Assembly (NCBI RefSeq): GCF_004402495.1 | Contig: NZ_SOFH01000020.1 | Location: 62,001 to 126,000 of the forward strand | DNA: 64,000 bases | Direction: 5' to 3' | DNA from: Cryobacterium sp. HLT2-28 | GTDB taxonomy: Bacteria; Actinomycetota; Actinomycetes; Actinomycetales; Microbacteriaceae | Program-made: the position numbers and the translations under genes | In this document: piece after piece, positions 31,965 through 39,872 of the stretch | How the letters are laid out: every line of letters starts with the position of its first letter | Numbering within the stretch: the stretch's first letter is position 1 | Notes under the pieces: generated by a model | The model's input: the letters and a program-made list of their open reading frames with translations, nothing else | Database searches by the model: none | Told to the model about the DNA's origin: nothing

Positions 31965-33977
31965 TCAGTCGGTGTCCCGGTTCCGGGTTGGCGTGCCCCG
32001 GTCGAGTTGGCGGTGGGTCTTGCTGGGGAGGGGGATGAGCATCTGTTTCGGGTCGACCGAGACCGGCGGCTTCAGCCAGTACTGGTCCCCGCCCCGGAGG
32101 ATGACCCAGCCCGTGTTGTGGAGGAGCAGGTGGTGGGGGTGGCAGAGGCAGACTCCGTCGGCGAGGTCGGTGTAGCCGTGTTCGAGGAGCCACTCCTTGA
32201 GGTGGTGGGCTTCGGTCCAGGCTGGTGGCCGGTCGCACTCGGGCCAGACGCAGCCGCCGTCGCGGGCGCCCAGGGCGGTGCGCTGAGCCGGAGTGAAGAG
32301 ACGTTGTTCCCTGCCGACGTCGATGGGTTGGCCCGTTTTGTCGAAGAGGATTCCCACGTAGCCGGTGTCGCAGAGTTGTCGTTCGACGGTGGCGAGGGAG
32401 ATCGGAGCGGGACTGCCCTCGATGGACCCGTGCCCGGTCGCGAGGACCACGGCCGTGCCCGGCCGGTCAGGTTGGCCGGATGGCCCGATTTGGTCGGCTT
32501 GGCTGGCATGGCCGGTTTGGCCGGTTTGGCCGGTTTGGCCGGTTTGGCTGGCATGGCCGGGTTCGCCGGGTGCGCTCGATTGGCCGGATAGATCGGGCTC
32601 GCTGGGTCGGCCGGATAGATCAGGCTCGCTGGATTGGCTGGGTTGGCCGGGCTGGCTGGAGGGAGCGGCTGTGTCAGGTCTGACCGCTGGAATAGGCCGG
32701 AGGAGTGACCTGCCCGGCGCTCCCAGCGCTTCAGGTGCTCCGGTGGCGCCGGGTTCTGACGGTGTTACTGGTATTGAGGGGGACGTGCCGGCCGGTGCCG
32801 GGGTTGCACTCCCGCTCCCGGTGCTGGTGCCGGCACCGGTGTTGGTGTGGGTGGCGTTGGTGAGGTCTTTCTGGGTGACGATGATGCGCACGGCGGGGCG
32901 GCGGCCGCCGAGCATCTGGCCGGGGTCGACTTCGCCGGCGATCTTGAGCAGTTGCACGAACGAGTCCGCGGCGATCTGCGCGGTGCTGCGGGGGTCGTCC
33001 TGGATGGCCTTGGCCCAGGCTTTGCGCTTTGGGTCGACGAAGCGCACCCCGCCGCGCCTGGGGCTGGTGATCGAGTCGTAGGTGGAGAGCACGAACTCGC
33101 CATCTTCGGGGGCGAAGAGCCCGTGCAGGCGGACCATCCCGTTGGCGAGCCGGTAGACCTTGAGGAACCGGTCGTCGTGGGCCTGTTTCTCGCGGGCGGC
33201 GATGCCGGCCTGGTCGAGGTCGTCGCGCATCCTTCGGGCGCGGGTGAAGCATTGGTCCGCGTTCAACTGACCCGCTTCGGCGAGGAGCCGGCTGAGGGCG
33301 GTGGCGAGTGTGTCGGCGGTGACGGCGGTGTCGATATCGCCCAAGCCCTTGCGAATCGACTCGGCGGCGTCGACGGAGAGGGTCCCGGCGGTCACGGCGC
33401 GAGCGATCGGCGCCTGCCATGACCCCGGGCTGCCCGGATCGGGGGGGACGCTCACGGGTCCGGCCCCGGAACTGTCAGGACCGCCGTCGAGACCGCCCGA
33501 GTCGCCGCCCGCACCACCATCGACACCAGTCCCGTCAGCGCCAGCCCCGTCAGCGCCGGTCCCGCCAGCGCCAGGCCCGCCAGCGGCGGCCCCTTCAGCA
33601 CCGGGCGACCCGGGCGCCTCGAGGCCGTCTGCGGCCTGCCGGTCCGCGGCCTCCGCCCGGGCGAGCATCGTGCCGACGGCGACGAGCTTGAACGCTTCGT
33701 TCTTGCTGGCGCCAGTGACCTTCTGGATCATCGCCTCCGGGGAGAGGAACCCCTGCTGCGCGGCCAGGCCGGAATGGCCCAGCTCCGGGCGGGAGCGATC
33801 GGCGATGGTCGCGGCCATCCACGCGGCGTACACCTCGAGCAGGCGGCGGGCCTTTGCGATCTCCCGCTGACCGGTCAACACGACCGCGTCAGGAAGGGCT
33901 TCCAGGTCGGCGCTGGAGCAGCCCAGGCGGGCGACGGCATCCGCTGCCTGTCTGAGTTGCTCTGCCGGTGAGTCCAT
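31965..33977 (-). CDS. DUF222 / HNH endonuclease-domain protein (13E12-type)
   Basis: This 670-residue protein belongs to the multi-copy actinobacterial DUF222-HNH family. DUF222 covers roughly residues 1-360 (LARRLLEVYAA-type helix, PGQMLGGRRPAVRIIVTQKD). A low-complexity region of Pro/Gly/Ser/Gln (about 380-510) leads to the C-terminal HNH domain: ARDGGCVWPECDRPPAWTEA, HHLKEWLLEHGYTDLADGVC and CHPHHLLLHNTGW, with all metal and catalytic residues intact. ATG at 33977 (MDSPAEQLRQAAD) is preferred; a GTG at 34004 would add nine residues, and a TATCTT box close upstream suggests a nearly leaderless message. Function is not established for the family. Confidence 0.85.
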   Translation of the reverse strand: MDSPAEQLRQAADAVARLGCSSADLEALPDAVVLTGQREIAKARRLLEVYAAWMAATIADRSRPELGHSGLAAQQGFLSPEAMIQKVTGASKNEAFKLVAVGTMLARAEAADRQAADGLEAPGSPGAEGAAAGGPGAGGTGADGAGADGTGVDGGAGGDSGGLDGGPDSSGAGPVSVPPDPGSPGSWQAPIARAVTAGTLSVDAAESIRKGLGDIDTAVTADTLATALSRLLAEAGQLNADQCFTRARRMRDDLDQAGIAAREKQAHDDRFLKVYRLANGMVRLHGLFAPEDGEFVLSTYDSITSPRRGGVRFVDPKRKAWAKAIQDDPRSTAQIAADSFVQLLKIAGEVDPGQMLGGRRPAVRIIVTQKDLTNATHTNTGAGTSTGSGSATPAPAGTSPSIPVTPSEPGATGAPEALGAPGRSLLRPIPAVRPDTAAPSSQPGQPSQSSEPDLSGRPSEPDLSGQSSAPGEPGHASQTGQTGQTGQTGHASQADQIGPSGQPDRPGTAVVLATGHGSIEGSPAPISLATVERQLCDTGYVGILFDKTGQPIDVGREQRLFTPAQRTALGARDGGCVWPECDRPPAWTEAHHLKEWLLEHGYTDLADGVCLCHPHHLLLHNTGWVILRGGDQYWLKPPVSVDPKQMLIPLPSKTHRQLDRGTPTRNRDTD
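32511..32546 (-). repeat. 9 bp tandem repeat x4 in the DUF222/HNH gene
   Basis: Four copies of GCCGGTTTG (plus reading) encode the QTG repeats in the linker between DUF222 and HNH. The region around it has further degenerate copies (HASQ, PSQSSEPDLSG), so the linker appears to grow by slippage. Confidence 0.8.
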
Positions 33978-34092
33978 GCCACGAAGATACCAAAACACGA
34001 ACACAAATGTGAGCGTTTGTCACTACTTGTGGATAACTTATTCGAAGATATATTCTCGGGTCCCGACAGGCTCGACCACAGGGCAGGCGATG

Positions 34093-34614
34093 CTATTCGG
34101 CGGCGGGGAGCAGGGCGGCCTCGAAGGCTACCCAGGCGAGCATCGCGCACTTGACCCTGGCCGGGTAGCGGGAGACGCCGGAGAAGGCGGCCGCGTCACC
34201 GAGGATCTCCTCGTCGGGTTCGATCGTGCCCCGGGAGCGCAGCATCTCCCGGTAGAGGTCGAGCATTGCCCTGGCCTCGGCGACGGTCACGCCACGCACG
34301 GTGTCGTGAAGCACGGATGCCGACGCCATCGAGATGGAGCATCCGTCGCCGCTCCAGGCGAACTCTTCGATGACGGCCTCTTCACCGAGGCCGCGCACGC
34401 CGACCCGCACGGTGACCTCGTCGCCGCAGGTGGTGTTCACCTGGTGCGACTCGCCCACCCGCAGCCCGTCGGGCCCCGGTGCGGCGGACCTAAGCTCGAC
34501 CGACGCAGGCTCGGCCGGGATCGGCGGCAAGCCCTCGGCCGGGGCGCCGTGCCTGGCCTTCGCGTGGTCGAGGATGATCTGCTGGTAGAGCTGCTGCATC
34601 GCGGTGCTGGTCAT
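34093..34614 (-). CDS. sufU: SufU iron-sulfur cluster assembly/zinc-dependent sulfurtransferase
   Basis: SufU accepts sulfur from SufS in Gram-positive Fe-S assembly. The 173-residue protein has the three conserved cysteines in NTTCGDEVTV, SGDGCSISMASAS and RYPARVKCAMLAW, plus the start MQQLYQQIILDHAKARHG typical of SufU. Its ATG overlaps the sufS stop (ATGA), so it is cotranslated with its sulfur donor. The core sufBDC genes are not in the window. Confidence 0.94.
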   Translation of the reverse strand: MTSTAMQQLYQQIILDHAKARHGAPAEGLPPIPAEPASVELRSAAPGPDGLRVGESHQVNTTCGDEVTVRVGVRGLGEEAVIEEFAWSGDGCSISMASASVLHDTVRGVTVAEARAMLDLYREMLRSRGTIEPDEEILGDAAAFSGVSRYPARVKCAMLAWVAFEAALLPAAE

Positions 34615-35927
34615 GAACGGACTCCGAAGAACGGCGCAACCTCGCGCAGGGTTGCCAGGAACTGGTCCACCTCGTCGGTGGTCGTGTAAAGGTAGGTGCT
34701 CGCGCGCGTGGACGCGGTCACGCCGAGGCGTCGGTGCAGCGGCTGGGCGCAGTGGTGCCCGACCCGCACCGCGATTCCGGCCTCGTCGAGGTACTGGCCC
34801 ACGTCGTGCGCGTGCACGCCGGCCAGGTCGAAGCTGGCCAGGCCGATCCGTTCCACGCCGAGGCCCGGCCCCAGCACGCGCACGCCGGGGATGTCGCTGA
34901 GCCCCGCGACGAGGCGCTGGCCGAGCTCCGCCTCCCGGGCCGCGATGCGCTCCATGCCCGTCTCGGTCAGGTACTCCACGGCGGCGGCGAGGGCGATCGC
35001 CTGGGAGATGCGCTGGGTGCCGGCCTCGAACCGCTGCGGCGGGGCGAGGAACTCGGCTGTGTGCATGTCGACGGTCGTGATCATCGAGCCGCCGGTGAGG
35101 AACGGCGGCAGGTCGGCGAGCAGGCCGGCCTTGCCGTAGAGCACTCCGATGCCGGTCGGGCCGAGCATCTTGTGGCCGGAGAAGACGGCGAAGTCCACGT
35201 CGAGGGCGGCGACGTCGACGGGCAGGTGCGGCACCGACTGGCAGGCGTCGAGCAGCACCAGCGCGCCGACCGCTCGGGCCAGGGCGACGAGCTCGGCGAC
35301 GGGATTGATCGTGCCGACGACGTTTGACGCGTGGGTGACGGCGAGCAGGCGGGTGCGGGAGCCGATCACGGCGGCCGCGGCGGCCAGGTCGAGAGTGCCG
35401 TCATCCTGAACCGGGATGAACCGCAGGGTCGCGCCGGTGCGCAGCGCGAGCTGCTGCCACGGGATCAGGTTGGCGTGGTGCTCCATCTCGGTCACCACGA
35501 TCTCGTCGCCCGCGCCGAGCCGGAACCGCTTCGCCGCCTCGCCGCCGAGGCCGAGCGACGCGTTGGAGAGGGAATAGGCCACCAGGTTGACCGCCTCGGT
35601 GGCATTCGAGGTCCAGACGACCTCGTCGGTCTGGGCGCCGATAAAGGCGGCGACCGTGGCGCGGGCGGCCTCGAACGTCTCGGTGGCGCCGAAGGCGAGG
35701 GTGTGCGCCCCGCGATGCACTGCGGCGTTCCGTTGCTCGTAGAACTCCTGCTCCGCCTCCATCACGCTGACCGGGTTCTGCGAGGTGGCCCCCGAGTCCA
35801 GATAGTTCAACGGATGCCCGTTGACCCGGGTTTCCAGGATGGGGAAGTCGTTGCGGATCCGGGCCACCTCCTCGTCCGTCAACGGGCGAGCGGTCGCACG
35901 GGTGGACGAGGTTGTGGGAACGGTCAT
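34611..35927 (-). CDS. sufS: SufS cysteine desulfurase
   Basis: SufS is the PLP enzyme that removes sulfur from cysteine for Fe-S assembly. The 438-residue protein has YLDSGATSQNP near the N terminus, the PLP lysine in FSGHKMLGPTGIGVLYG, and the persulfide cysteine in VRVGHHCAQPLHRRLGV, followed by RASTYLYTTTDEVDQFLATL. The group II (SufS) spacing is clear. A short N-terminal extension (STRATARPLTDEE) precedes the conserved core. It lies upstream of sufU. Confidence 0.95.
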   Translation of the reverse strand: MTVPTTSSTRATARPLTDEEVARIRNDFPILETRVNGHPLNYLDSGATSQNPVSVMEAEQEFYEQRNAAVHRGAHTLAFGATETFEAARATVAAFIGAQTDEVVWTSNATEAVNLVAYSLSNASLGLGGEAAKRFRLGAGDEIVVTEMEHHANLIPWQQLALRTGATLRFIPVQDDGTLDLAAAAAVIGSRTRLLAVTHASNVVGTINPVAELVALARAVGALVLLDACQSVPHLPVDVAALDVDFAVFSGHKMLGPTGIGVLYGKAGLLADLPPFLTGGSMITTVDMHTAEFLAPPQRFEAGTQRISQAIALAAAVEYLTETGMERIAAREAELGQRLVAGLSDIPGVRVLGPGLGVERIGLASFDLAGVHAHDVGQYLDEAGIAVRVGHHCAQPLHRRLGVTASTRASTYLYTTTDEVDQFLATLREVAPFFGVRS

Positions 35928-36085
35928 TGTTTAAGCGTATTCCTTTGCCCGCGGATTGCGCACCGCGTGACGGCCCGCGACCGCACCGTGGCCTATTCAG
36001 GAGAACTGACCGGATGCCGCGGGCCGGCCCCCGCAATCACGCGGAATCCCGACCGCCGGCATCCGTTTTTCCTGAATTCGGCACA

Positions 36086-36194
36086 GGGAGGCGGGAGGCA
36101 GGAGCAGGAGCAGGAGCAGGAGCAGGGGCGGGAGGCAGGAGGCGGGAAGCAGGGGCGGGAGGCAGGGGCGGGAGGCAGGGGCGGGAGGCAGAGG
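36086..36194. repeat. G-rich tandem repeat downstream of modC
   Basis: The plus strand has a run of GCAGGA hexamers (about 36108-36126) followed by 13 bp units GCAGGGGCGGGAG repeated three times (about 36149-36187). GGG/GG runs give G-quadruplex potential, and the tract ends exactly at the modC stop codon. No coding role is apparent. Confidence 0.75.
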
Positions 36195-36950
36195 TCAGGT
36201 GGCCGCGGCCGGGCCGGCGGGGCCGACCGAGAGGTCGAGACCGAAGGTCAGGGCGCGGGTGAACTCGGTCTGCGGCTGCGCGAACACCGCGCGGGTCAGG
36301 CCCTCCTCCACGATCCGGCCCCGGTCGAGCACGATCACCCGGCTGGCGAGGGCCAGGGCGTCCAACGGGTCGTGGGTGACCAGGATGACCGACCGGCCGG
36401 CCAGCACCCGGTGCAGGAGCCGGCGCTGCGCGGGTACCGCAGCCACATCGAGCGCGGTCATCGGCTCGTCGAGCAGCAGCAGCCGTGGATCCGCCGCGAG
36501 GGCCCTGGCCACGGCCACCCGCTGCGCCTGCCCACCGGAGAGCGCGGTCGGCCGCCGGTCGGCGAGGTCGGCGACCTCGGCCGCGGCCAGCCACTCGTCG
36601 GCGACCTCCCGGGACCTGGCCCGGGACTCCCCCGCGCTGCGCGGGCCGAACGCCACGTTGTCCCGCACCGAGAGGTGCGGGAAGAGCAGCGGTTCCTGGG
36701 CGAGCAGCGCCGTGCCGCGGGCGTGCGGCGGCAGCCAGACGCCCGGTCGGCCAGGGCCCAGGTCGAACAGGACCCGGCCGTCCAGGCTGGCCCGGCCGGC
36801 ATCGGGCCGGAGCAACCCGGCGCTGATCTCGACCACGCTGGACTTGCCGGCCCCGTTGGAGCCGAGCAGGGCCACGGTCTCCCCCGGCGCCACAGCGAAC
36901 GAGACGTCGAGGCCACGCCGGGCGACCACGGCCGCCAGTTCGAACGTCAC
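36195..36950 (-). CDS. modC: ModC molybdate ABC transporter ATPase (short form)
   Basis: ModC powers molybdate uptake. The 251-residue protein has Walker A ALLGSNGAGKSSVVEISAGL, the signature ALSGGQAQRVAVARALA, Walker B LLLLDEPMTALD and H-loop VTHDP. It lacks the C-terminal TOBE/Mop domain (typical ModC is about 350 residues), so internal Mo sensing is lost or supplied by the TOBE regulator upstream. GTG at 36950 (VTFELAAVVARR) overlaps the stop of a 25-codon ORF made by a local duplication. Confidence 0.88.
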   Translation of the reverse strand: MTFELAAVVARRGLDVSFAVAPGETVALLGSNGAGKSSVVEISAGLLRPDAGRASLDGRVLFDLGPGRPGVWLPPHARGTALLAQEPLLFPHLSVRDNVAFGPRSAGESRARSREVADEWLAAAEVADLADRRPTALSGGQAQRVAVARALAADPRLLLLDEPMTALDVAAVPAQRRLLHRVLAGRSVILVTHDPLDALALASRVIVLDRGRIVEEGLTRAVFAQPQTEFTRALTFGLDLSVGPAGPAAAT

Positions 36951-37055
36951 GAGAGCACCCGCGGCCGGTGCGCCGCGACCAGGACCGGGACCGGGACGGC
37001 CACGCTCGCCGGCCCGAACGTCACGAGAGCACCCGCGGCCGGTGCGTCGCGACCA
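36941..37055 (-). repeat. 74 bp-period tandem duplication at the modB/modC junction with a 25-codon ORF
   Basis: Copies at 36941-36981 and 37015-37055 match at 40 of 41 bases. Each includes the end of modB (HRPRVLS) and a GTGACGTTC start. The upstream copy yields a mini-ORF at 37024-36947 starting with GTG ([18 protein letters not shown], then HRPRVLS and stop). It overlaps the modB stop by GTGA and the modC start by GTGA, so coupling may pass through it. Confidence 0.8.
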
Positions 37056-37785
37056 TGACCACCACGGCCACGGCAACGAGCACGAGCGCCAGCGCCACCG
37101 CGGCATCCGGGTCGGTCTCCCGCTGCAGGTAGATCTCCAGCGGCAGGGTGCGGGTGACTCCCTCTAGGCTGCCGGCGAAGGTGAGGGTCGCCCCGAACTC
37201 ACCGAGGGCGCGGGCGAAGGCGAGCACGGCACCGGAGACCAGGCCGGGCAGCACGAGCGGAAGCGTCACCCGCCAGAACACGACGCTGGGGGTGGCGCCG
37301 AGGGTCGCCGCGACGGCCTCGTAGCGTGCGCCGGAGGCCCGGAGGGTGGACTCGACGCTGAGCACGAGGAATGGCAGGGCGACGAAGGTCTGGGCGAGCA
37401 CGACGGCGGTGGTCGAGAAGGCGATCTGCAGGCCGAGAACCTCGAAGCTCTGGCCGAGCAGACCCCGGCGGCCGAAGGTCGACAGCAGGGCGATGCCGCC
37501 CACGACGGGCGGCAGCACGAGCGGCAGCAGCACGGCGGCGCGCACCAGCCGCTGCCCGGGGAACCGGCTCCGGGCCAGCACCAGGGCCATCGGCACCCCG
37601 AGGACCAGGCAGAGCACGGTGCTCGCTGCCGCGGTGCGGAGGCTCAGCAGCAGCGCGGTGACCGCGGACGGCGAAGTGACCAGGCTGCCGAAGTGGGCCC
37701 AGTCCACCCGGCCCGTCATGCCTGCGATCGGCAGCACGATGAAGAGCGCGCCGAGCGCGGCGATGGCAAGGATCCAGCGCGGCAC
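37021..37785 (-). CDS. modB: ModB molybdate ABC transporter permease
   Basis: ModB is the membrane channel of the molybdate transporter. It has five or six membrane helices and the EAA-type loop [20 protein letters not shown], with [20 protein letters not shown] and TLPLEIYL, the ModB signature. The start is unclear: GTG at 37785 ([12 protein letters not shown], 254 residues) begins just before helix 1, while TTG at 37872 would add 29 residues and overlap modA by 14 bp. Neither has a strong ribosome-binding site. Confidence 0.88.
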   Translation of the reverse strand: MPRWILAIAALGALFIVLPIAGMTGRVDWAHFGSLVTSPSAVTALLLSLRTAAASTVLCLVLGVPMALVLARSRFPGQRLVRAAVLLPLVLPPVVGGIALLSTFGRRGLLGQSFEVLGLQIAFSTTAVVLAQTFVALPFLVLSVESTLRASGARYEAVAATLGATPSVVFWRVTLPLVLPGLVSGAVLAFARALGEFGATLTFAGSLEGVTRTLPLEIYLQRETDPDAAVALALVLVAVAVVVMVATHRPRVLS

Positions 37786-37858
37786 GCCGAGCGTGACCGG
37801 TCCGACCGATCCGGCCGGTCCGGTCGGTCCAGACCCCCAGGCCGGCCGACCCGTCAGC

Positions 37859-38656
37859 TCAGGGAGCGCCAAAACCGGCCGCCGCGAGAATCTTCCGACC
37901 GGCCGCGCCGGTGACGAATCGGGCGAAGGATGCCCCGAGCGCCGCCTGCGCACTGCCGGCCACCACCCCGATCGGGTAACTGTTCACGGCCCGATCGGAC
38001 TCGGGGAACGGGATCCCCTGCACGGAGTCGCCTGCCGCGGCGACATCGGTGACGTAGACGAGCCCGGCATCCGCTTCCCGGGAGGAAACCTTGCCGAGCA
38101 CGTCGGTGACGGCGTTCTCCTCGCTGACCGGGGTGAGGCTGACGCCCGTCGCCTCCTCGATCTTCGCGGCCGCGGCGCCGCACGGCACCTGGGGCGCGCA
38201 GGTCACCACGGCGACTCCGGGGCGGGCCAGGTCGGCGAACGACCCGATCTGCGCGGGGTTGCCGGGCGGGACCGCGATCTCGAGCGTGTTGGTCGCGAAG
38301 ACGGCCGGCTTCCCGGTCACGAGGCCGGCGTCCGCCAGCCGGGCCATGTTCTTCGTGTCTGCGGCCGCGAAGACGTCGGCCGGGGCACCCTCGGTGATCT
38401 GGGTGACGAGATCGGCCGAGCCGGCGAAGTTGAGGGTCACCGTGACCCCGGGGTGGGCGACCTCGAACCGGTCGGCCAGCGCGGTGAACGTGCCGGTCAG
38501 GGACGCCGCGGCGAACACAGTGAGCGTTCCGGAGAAAGCGGATGGCGCGCCTGCAGCGGACGGCGGACCCGAGCCGGCCTGACCCGCACAGCCCGCGGTG
38601 AGACCGGTGGCCAGGACCAGCACGACCGCGGCAGCCGGCCGGCGACCCGGCTTCAC
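37859..38656 (-). CDS. modA: ModA molybdate-binding lipoprotein
   Basis: The 265-residue product captures molybdate outside the cell. A lipoprotein signal ends in LTAGC (Cys 23). The mature part has [40 protein letters not shown] and AAADTKNM, the ModA ligand loops, and [10 protein letters not shown] near the C terminus. GTG at 38656 overlaps the stop of the regulator gene (GTGA), so the four genes form one operon. Confidence 0.93.
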   Translation of the reverse strand: MKPGRRPAAAVVLVLATGLTAGCAGQAGSGPPSAAGAPSAFSGTLTVFAAASLTGTFTALADRFEVAHPGVTVTLNFAGSADLVTQITEGAPADVFAAADTKNMARLADAGLVTGKPAVFATNTLEIAVPPGNPAQIGSFADLARPGVAVVTCAPQVPCGAAAAKIEEATGVSLTPVSEENAVTDVLGKVSSREADAGLVYVTDVAAAGDSVQGIPFPESDRAVNSYPIGVVAGSAQAALGASFARFVTGAAGRKILAAAGFGAP

Positions 38657-39057
38657 TGGTGACCCCTCGGCGTCTCGACGATGACAGTGGTCGCCTTGAC
38701 CACGGCGACGGCGACGGAACCGGGAACGAGGCCCAACTCTCGCACGGCCTCCGTGCTCATCAGCGAGACGACCCGGTGCGGGCCGCACTGCAGTTCGACC
38801 TGGGACATGACCGGATCGCTGAGCACGCTGGTCACCAGGCCGATGAAACGGTTGCGGGCCGAACTGGCGGTGTCGGCCGGGTCGGCCGGCGCCAGTGCGT
38901 TCTCCCTGGCCAGGGTGGCCAGGTCGAGACCGTCGACGACCATCCGCCCCGAATCGTCCGTGGACGCGGCCAGGGTGCCGTTGTCGATCCACCGGCGCAC
39001 GGTGTCATCGCTTACCCCGAGGTACCCCGCGGCGTCTTTGATCCGTATCTGCGACAT
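38653..39057 (-). CDS. HTH-TOBE molybdate-responsive regulator or Mo-binding protein
   Basis: The 134-residue protein joins a MerR/excisionase-type helix-turn-helix (IKDAAGYLGVSDDTVRRWID) to a C-terminal Mop/TOBE domain (SARNRFIGLVTSVLSDPVMS to VAVAVVKATTVIVE). The TOBE domain binds molybdate or tungstate oxyanions. It leads the mod operon and probably controls it. ATG at 39057 has AGGA eight bases upstream; ATG at 39066 is an alternative. An inverted repeat 16 bp upstream of the start could be its operator. Confidence 0.85.
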   Translation of the reverse strand: MSQIRIKDAAGYLGVSDDTVRRWIDNGTLAASTDDSGRMVVDGLDLATLARENALAPADPADTASSARNRFIGLVTSVLSDPVMSQVELQCGPHRVVSLMSTEAVRELGLVPGSVAVAVVKATTVIVETPRGHQ

Positions 39058-39072
39058 GGAACGCATCCTATT

Positions 39073-39086
39073 ACCGTATTTGCGGT
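39073..39086. promoter_or_regulatory. Inverted repeat upstream of the mod operon
   Basis: ACCGTATTTGCGGT has ACCG/CGGT arms around an AT-rich centre, 16 bp upstream of the regulator start, where it would cover the promoter. It is a candidate autoregulatory site for the HTH-TOBE protein. Confidence 0.45.
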
Positions 39087-39158
39087 TTTGCTTGCCCGGC
39101 CGAGGCCCGTTCGGGGCGTTCGGGCCGGTCGCGCCGGTCGGTGGGGCAGGATGGAGGC

Positions 39159-39725
39159 GTGAAAGCACCCGCGACAGCCCCGATCCGCGTCCCGCACCCG
39201 GAGCGCACCGCCCAGGTCATCGTGGCGTCCACGCGCGCGGCGGCGGGCATCTACCCGGACCGGACCGGCCCCGTCATCGACGCCTGGCTGATCGACCGCG
39301 GCTGGACCGTGCTCGGCCGCCACGTGGTGCCCGACGGCGACCCGGTCGGGGTGGCACTGCGGGCCGCGGTCGACGCCGGCTACGACCTGGTGATCACCAC
39401 GGGCGGCACCGGCGTCAGCCCGCACGACCACACCCCCGAACAGACCGGGCCGCTGCTCGACCGGGAGCTGCCCGGCCTGATGGAGGAGCTGCGCCGCCGG
39501 GGCGCCGTCTCGACGCCCCTGGCCGTGCTCTCCCGCGGCCGGGCCGGCATCGCCCGCGGCCGCACCCTGATCGTCAACCTGCCCGGCTCGAGCGGTGGGG
39601 TGCGCGATGGTCTCACCCTCCTCGACGACGTGCTCGATCACATCCTGGACCAGCTGCACGGCGTCGACCACTCCGCCATCGACCAGCCAGACGTCGACCA
39701 CCCTGGCGCGGACCCCTTCGCCTGA
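39159..39725 (+). CDS. mog: MogA/MoaB molybdopterin adenylyltransferase-type protein
   Basis: Mog-family proteins adenylate molybdopterin before Mo insertion. The 188-residue protein has AQVIVASTRAAAG, DLVITTGGTGVSPHDHTPEQ and LIVNLPGSSGGVRDGL, all standard MPT-binding motifs. GTG at 39159 is chosen for AGGA seven bases upstream. The C-terminal 30 residues (HGVDHSAIDQPDVDHPGADP) are an unusual acidic His/Asp-rich tail. The gene is divergent from the mod operon and upstream of a molybdoenzyme. Confidence 0.9.
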   Translation: MKAPATAPIRVPHPERTAQVIVASTRAAAGIYPDRTGPVIDAWLIDRGWTVLGRHVVPDGDPVGVALRAAVDAGYDLVITTGGTGVSPHDHTPEQTGPLLDRELPGLMEELRRRGAVSTPLAVLSRGRAGIARGRTLIVNLPGSSGGVRDGLTLLDDVLDHILDQLHGVDHSAIDQPDVDHPGADPFA

Positions 39726-39823
39726 CTTTCGCGCTATCGTGCCTGCACACCGCCTGCTCCGAGGGCATTGGTGTGAAGAGGCCGTGAGGATGCGCGCCGG
39801 GTCGTCGACCCCGTGCTACTCAG

Positions 39824-39855
39824 CTAAGTTTTATCTTGGAAACCTAGCAACTTAG
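39824..39855. promoter_or_regulatory. Inverted repeat upstream of the xanthine-dehydrogenase-type genes
   Basis: CTAAGTT (39824-39830) and AACTTAG (39849-39855) are perfect arms with an AT-rich centre containing TATCTTG. It ends 17 bp before the ATG of the FAD subunit and overlaps the only promoter-like sequence in the gap, suggesting an operator. Confidence 0.5.
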
Positions 39856-39872
39856 TTCATTGGGGATAAGCG

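Noticed and set aside
36086-36194. Possible minisatellite-encoded protein
   Set aside because: No start codon with ribosome-binding site and no continuation on either side; treated as non-coding repeat.
37021-37106. Longer modC starting upstream at 37106
   Set aside because: The upstream residues are Trp/Arg-rich translation of modB in another frame; conserved ATPase sequence begins at the GTG at 36950.
38653-39168. Upstream start for the HTH-TOBE gene at 39168
   Set aside because: The extra N-terminal residues are Pro/Arg-rich, overlap the divergent mog start and the inverted repeat, and are not part of the helix-turn-helix domain.
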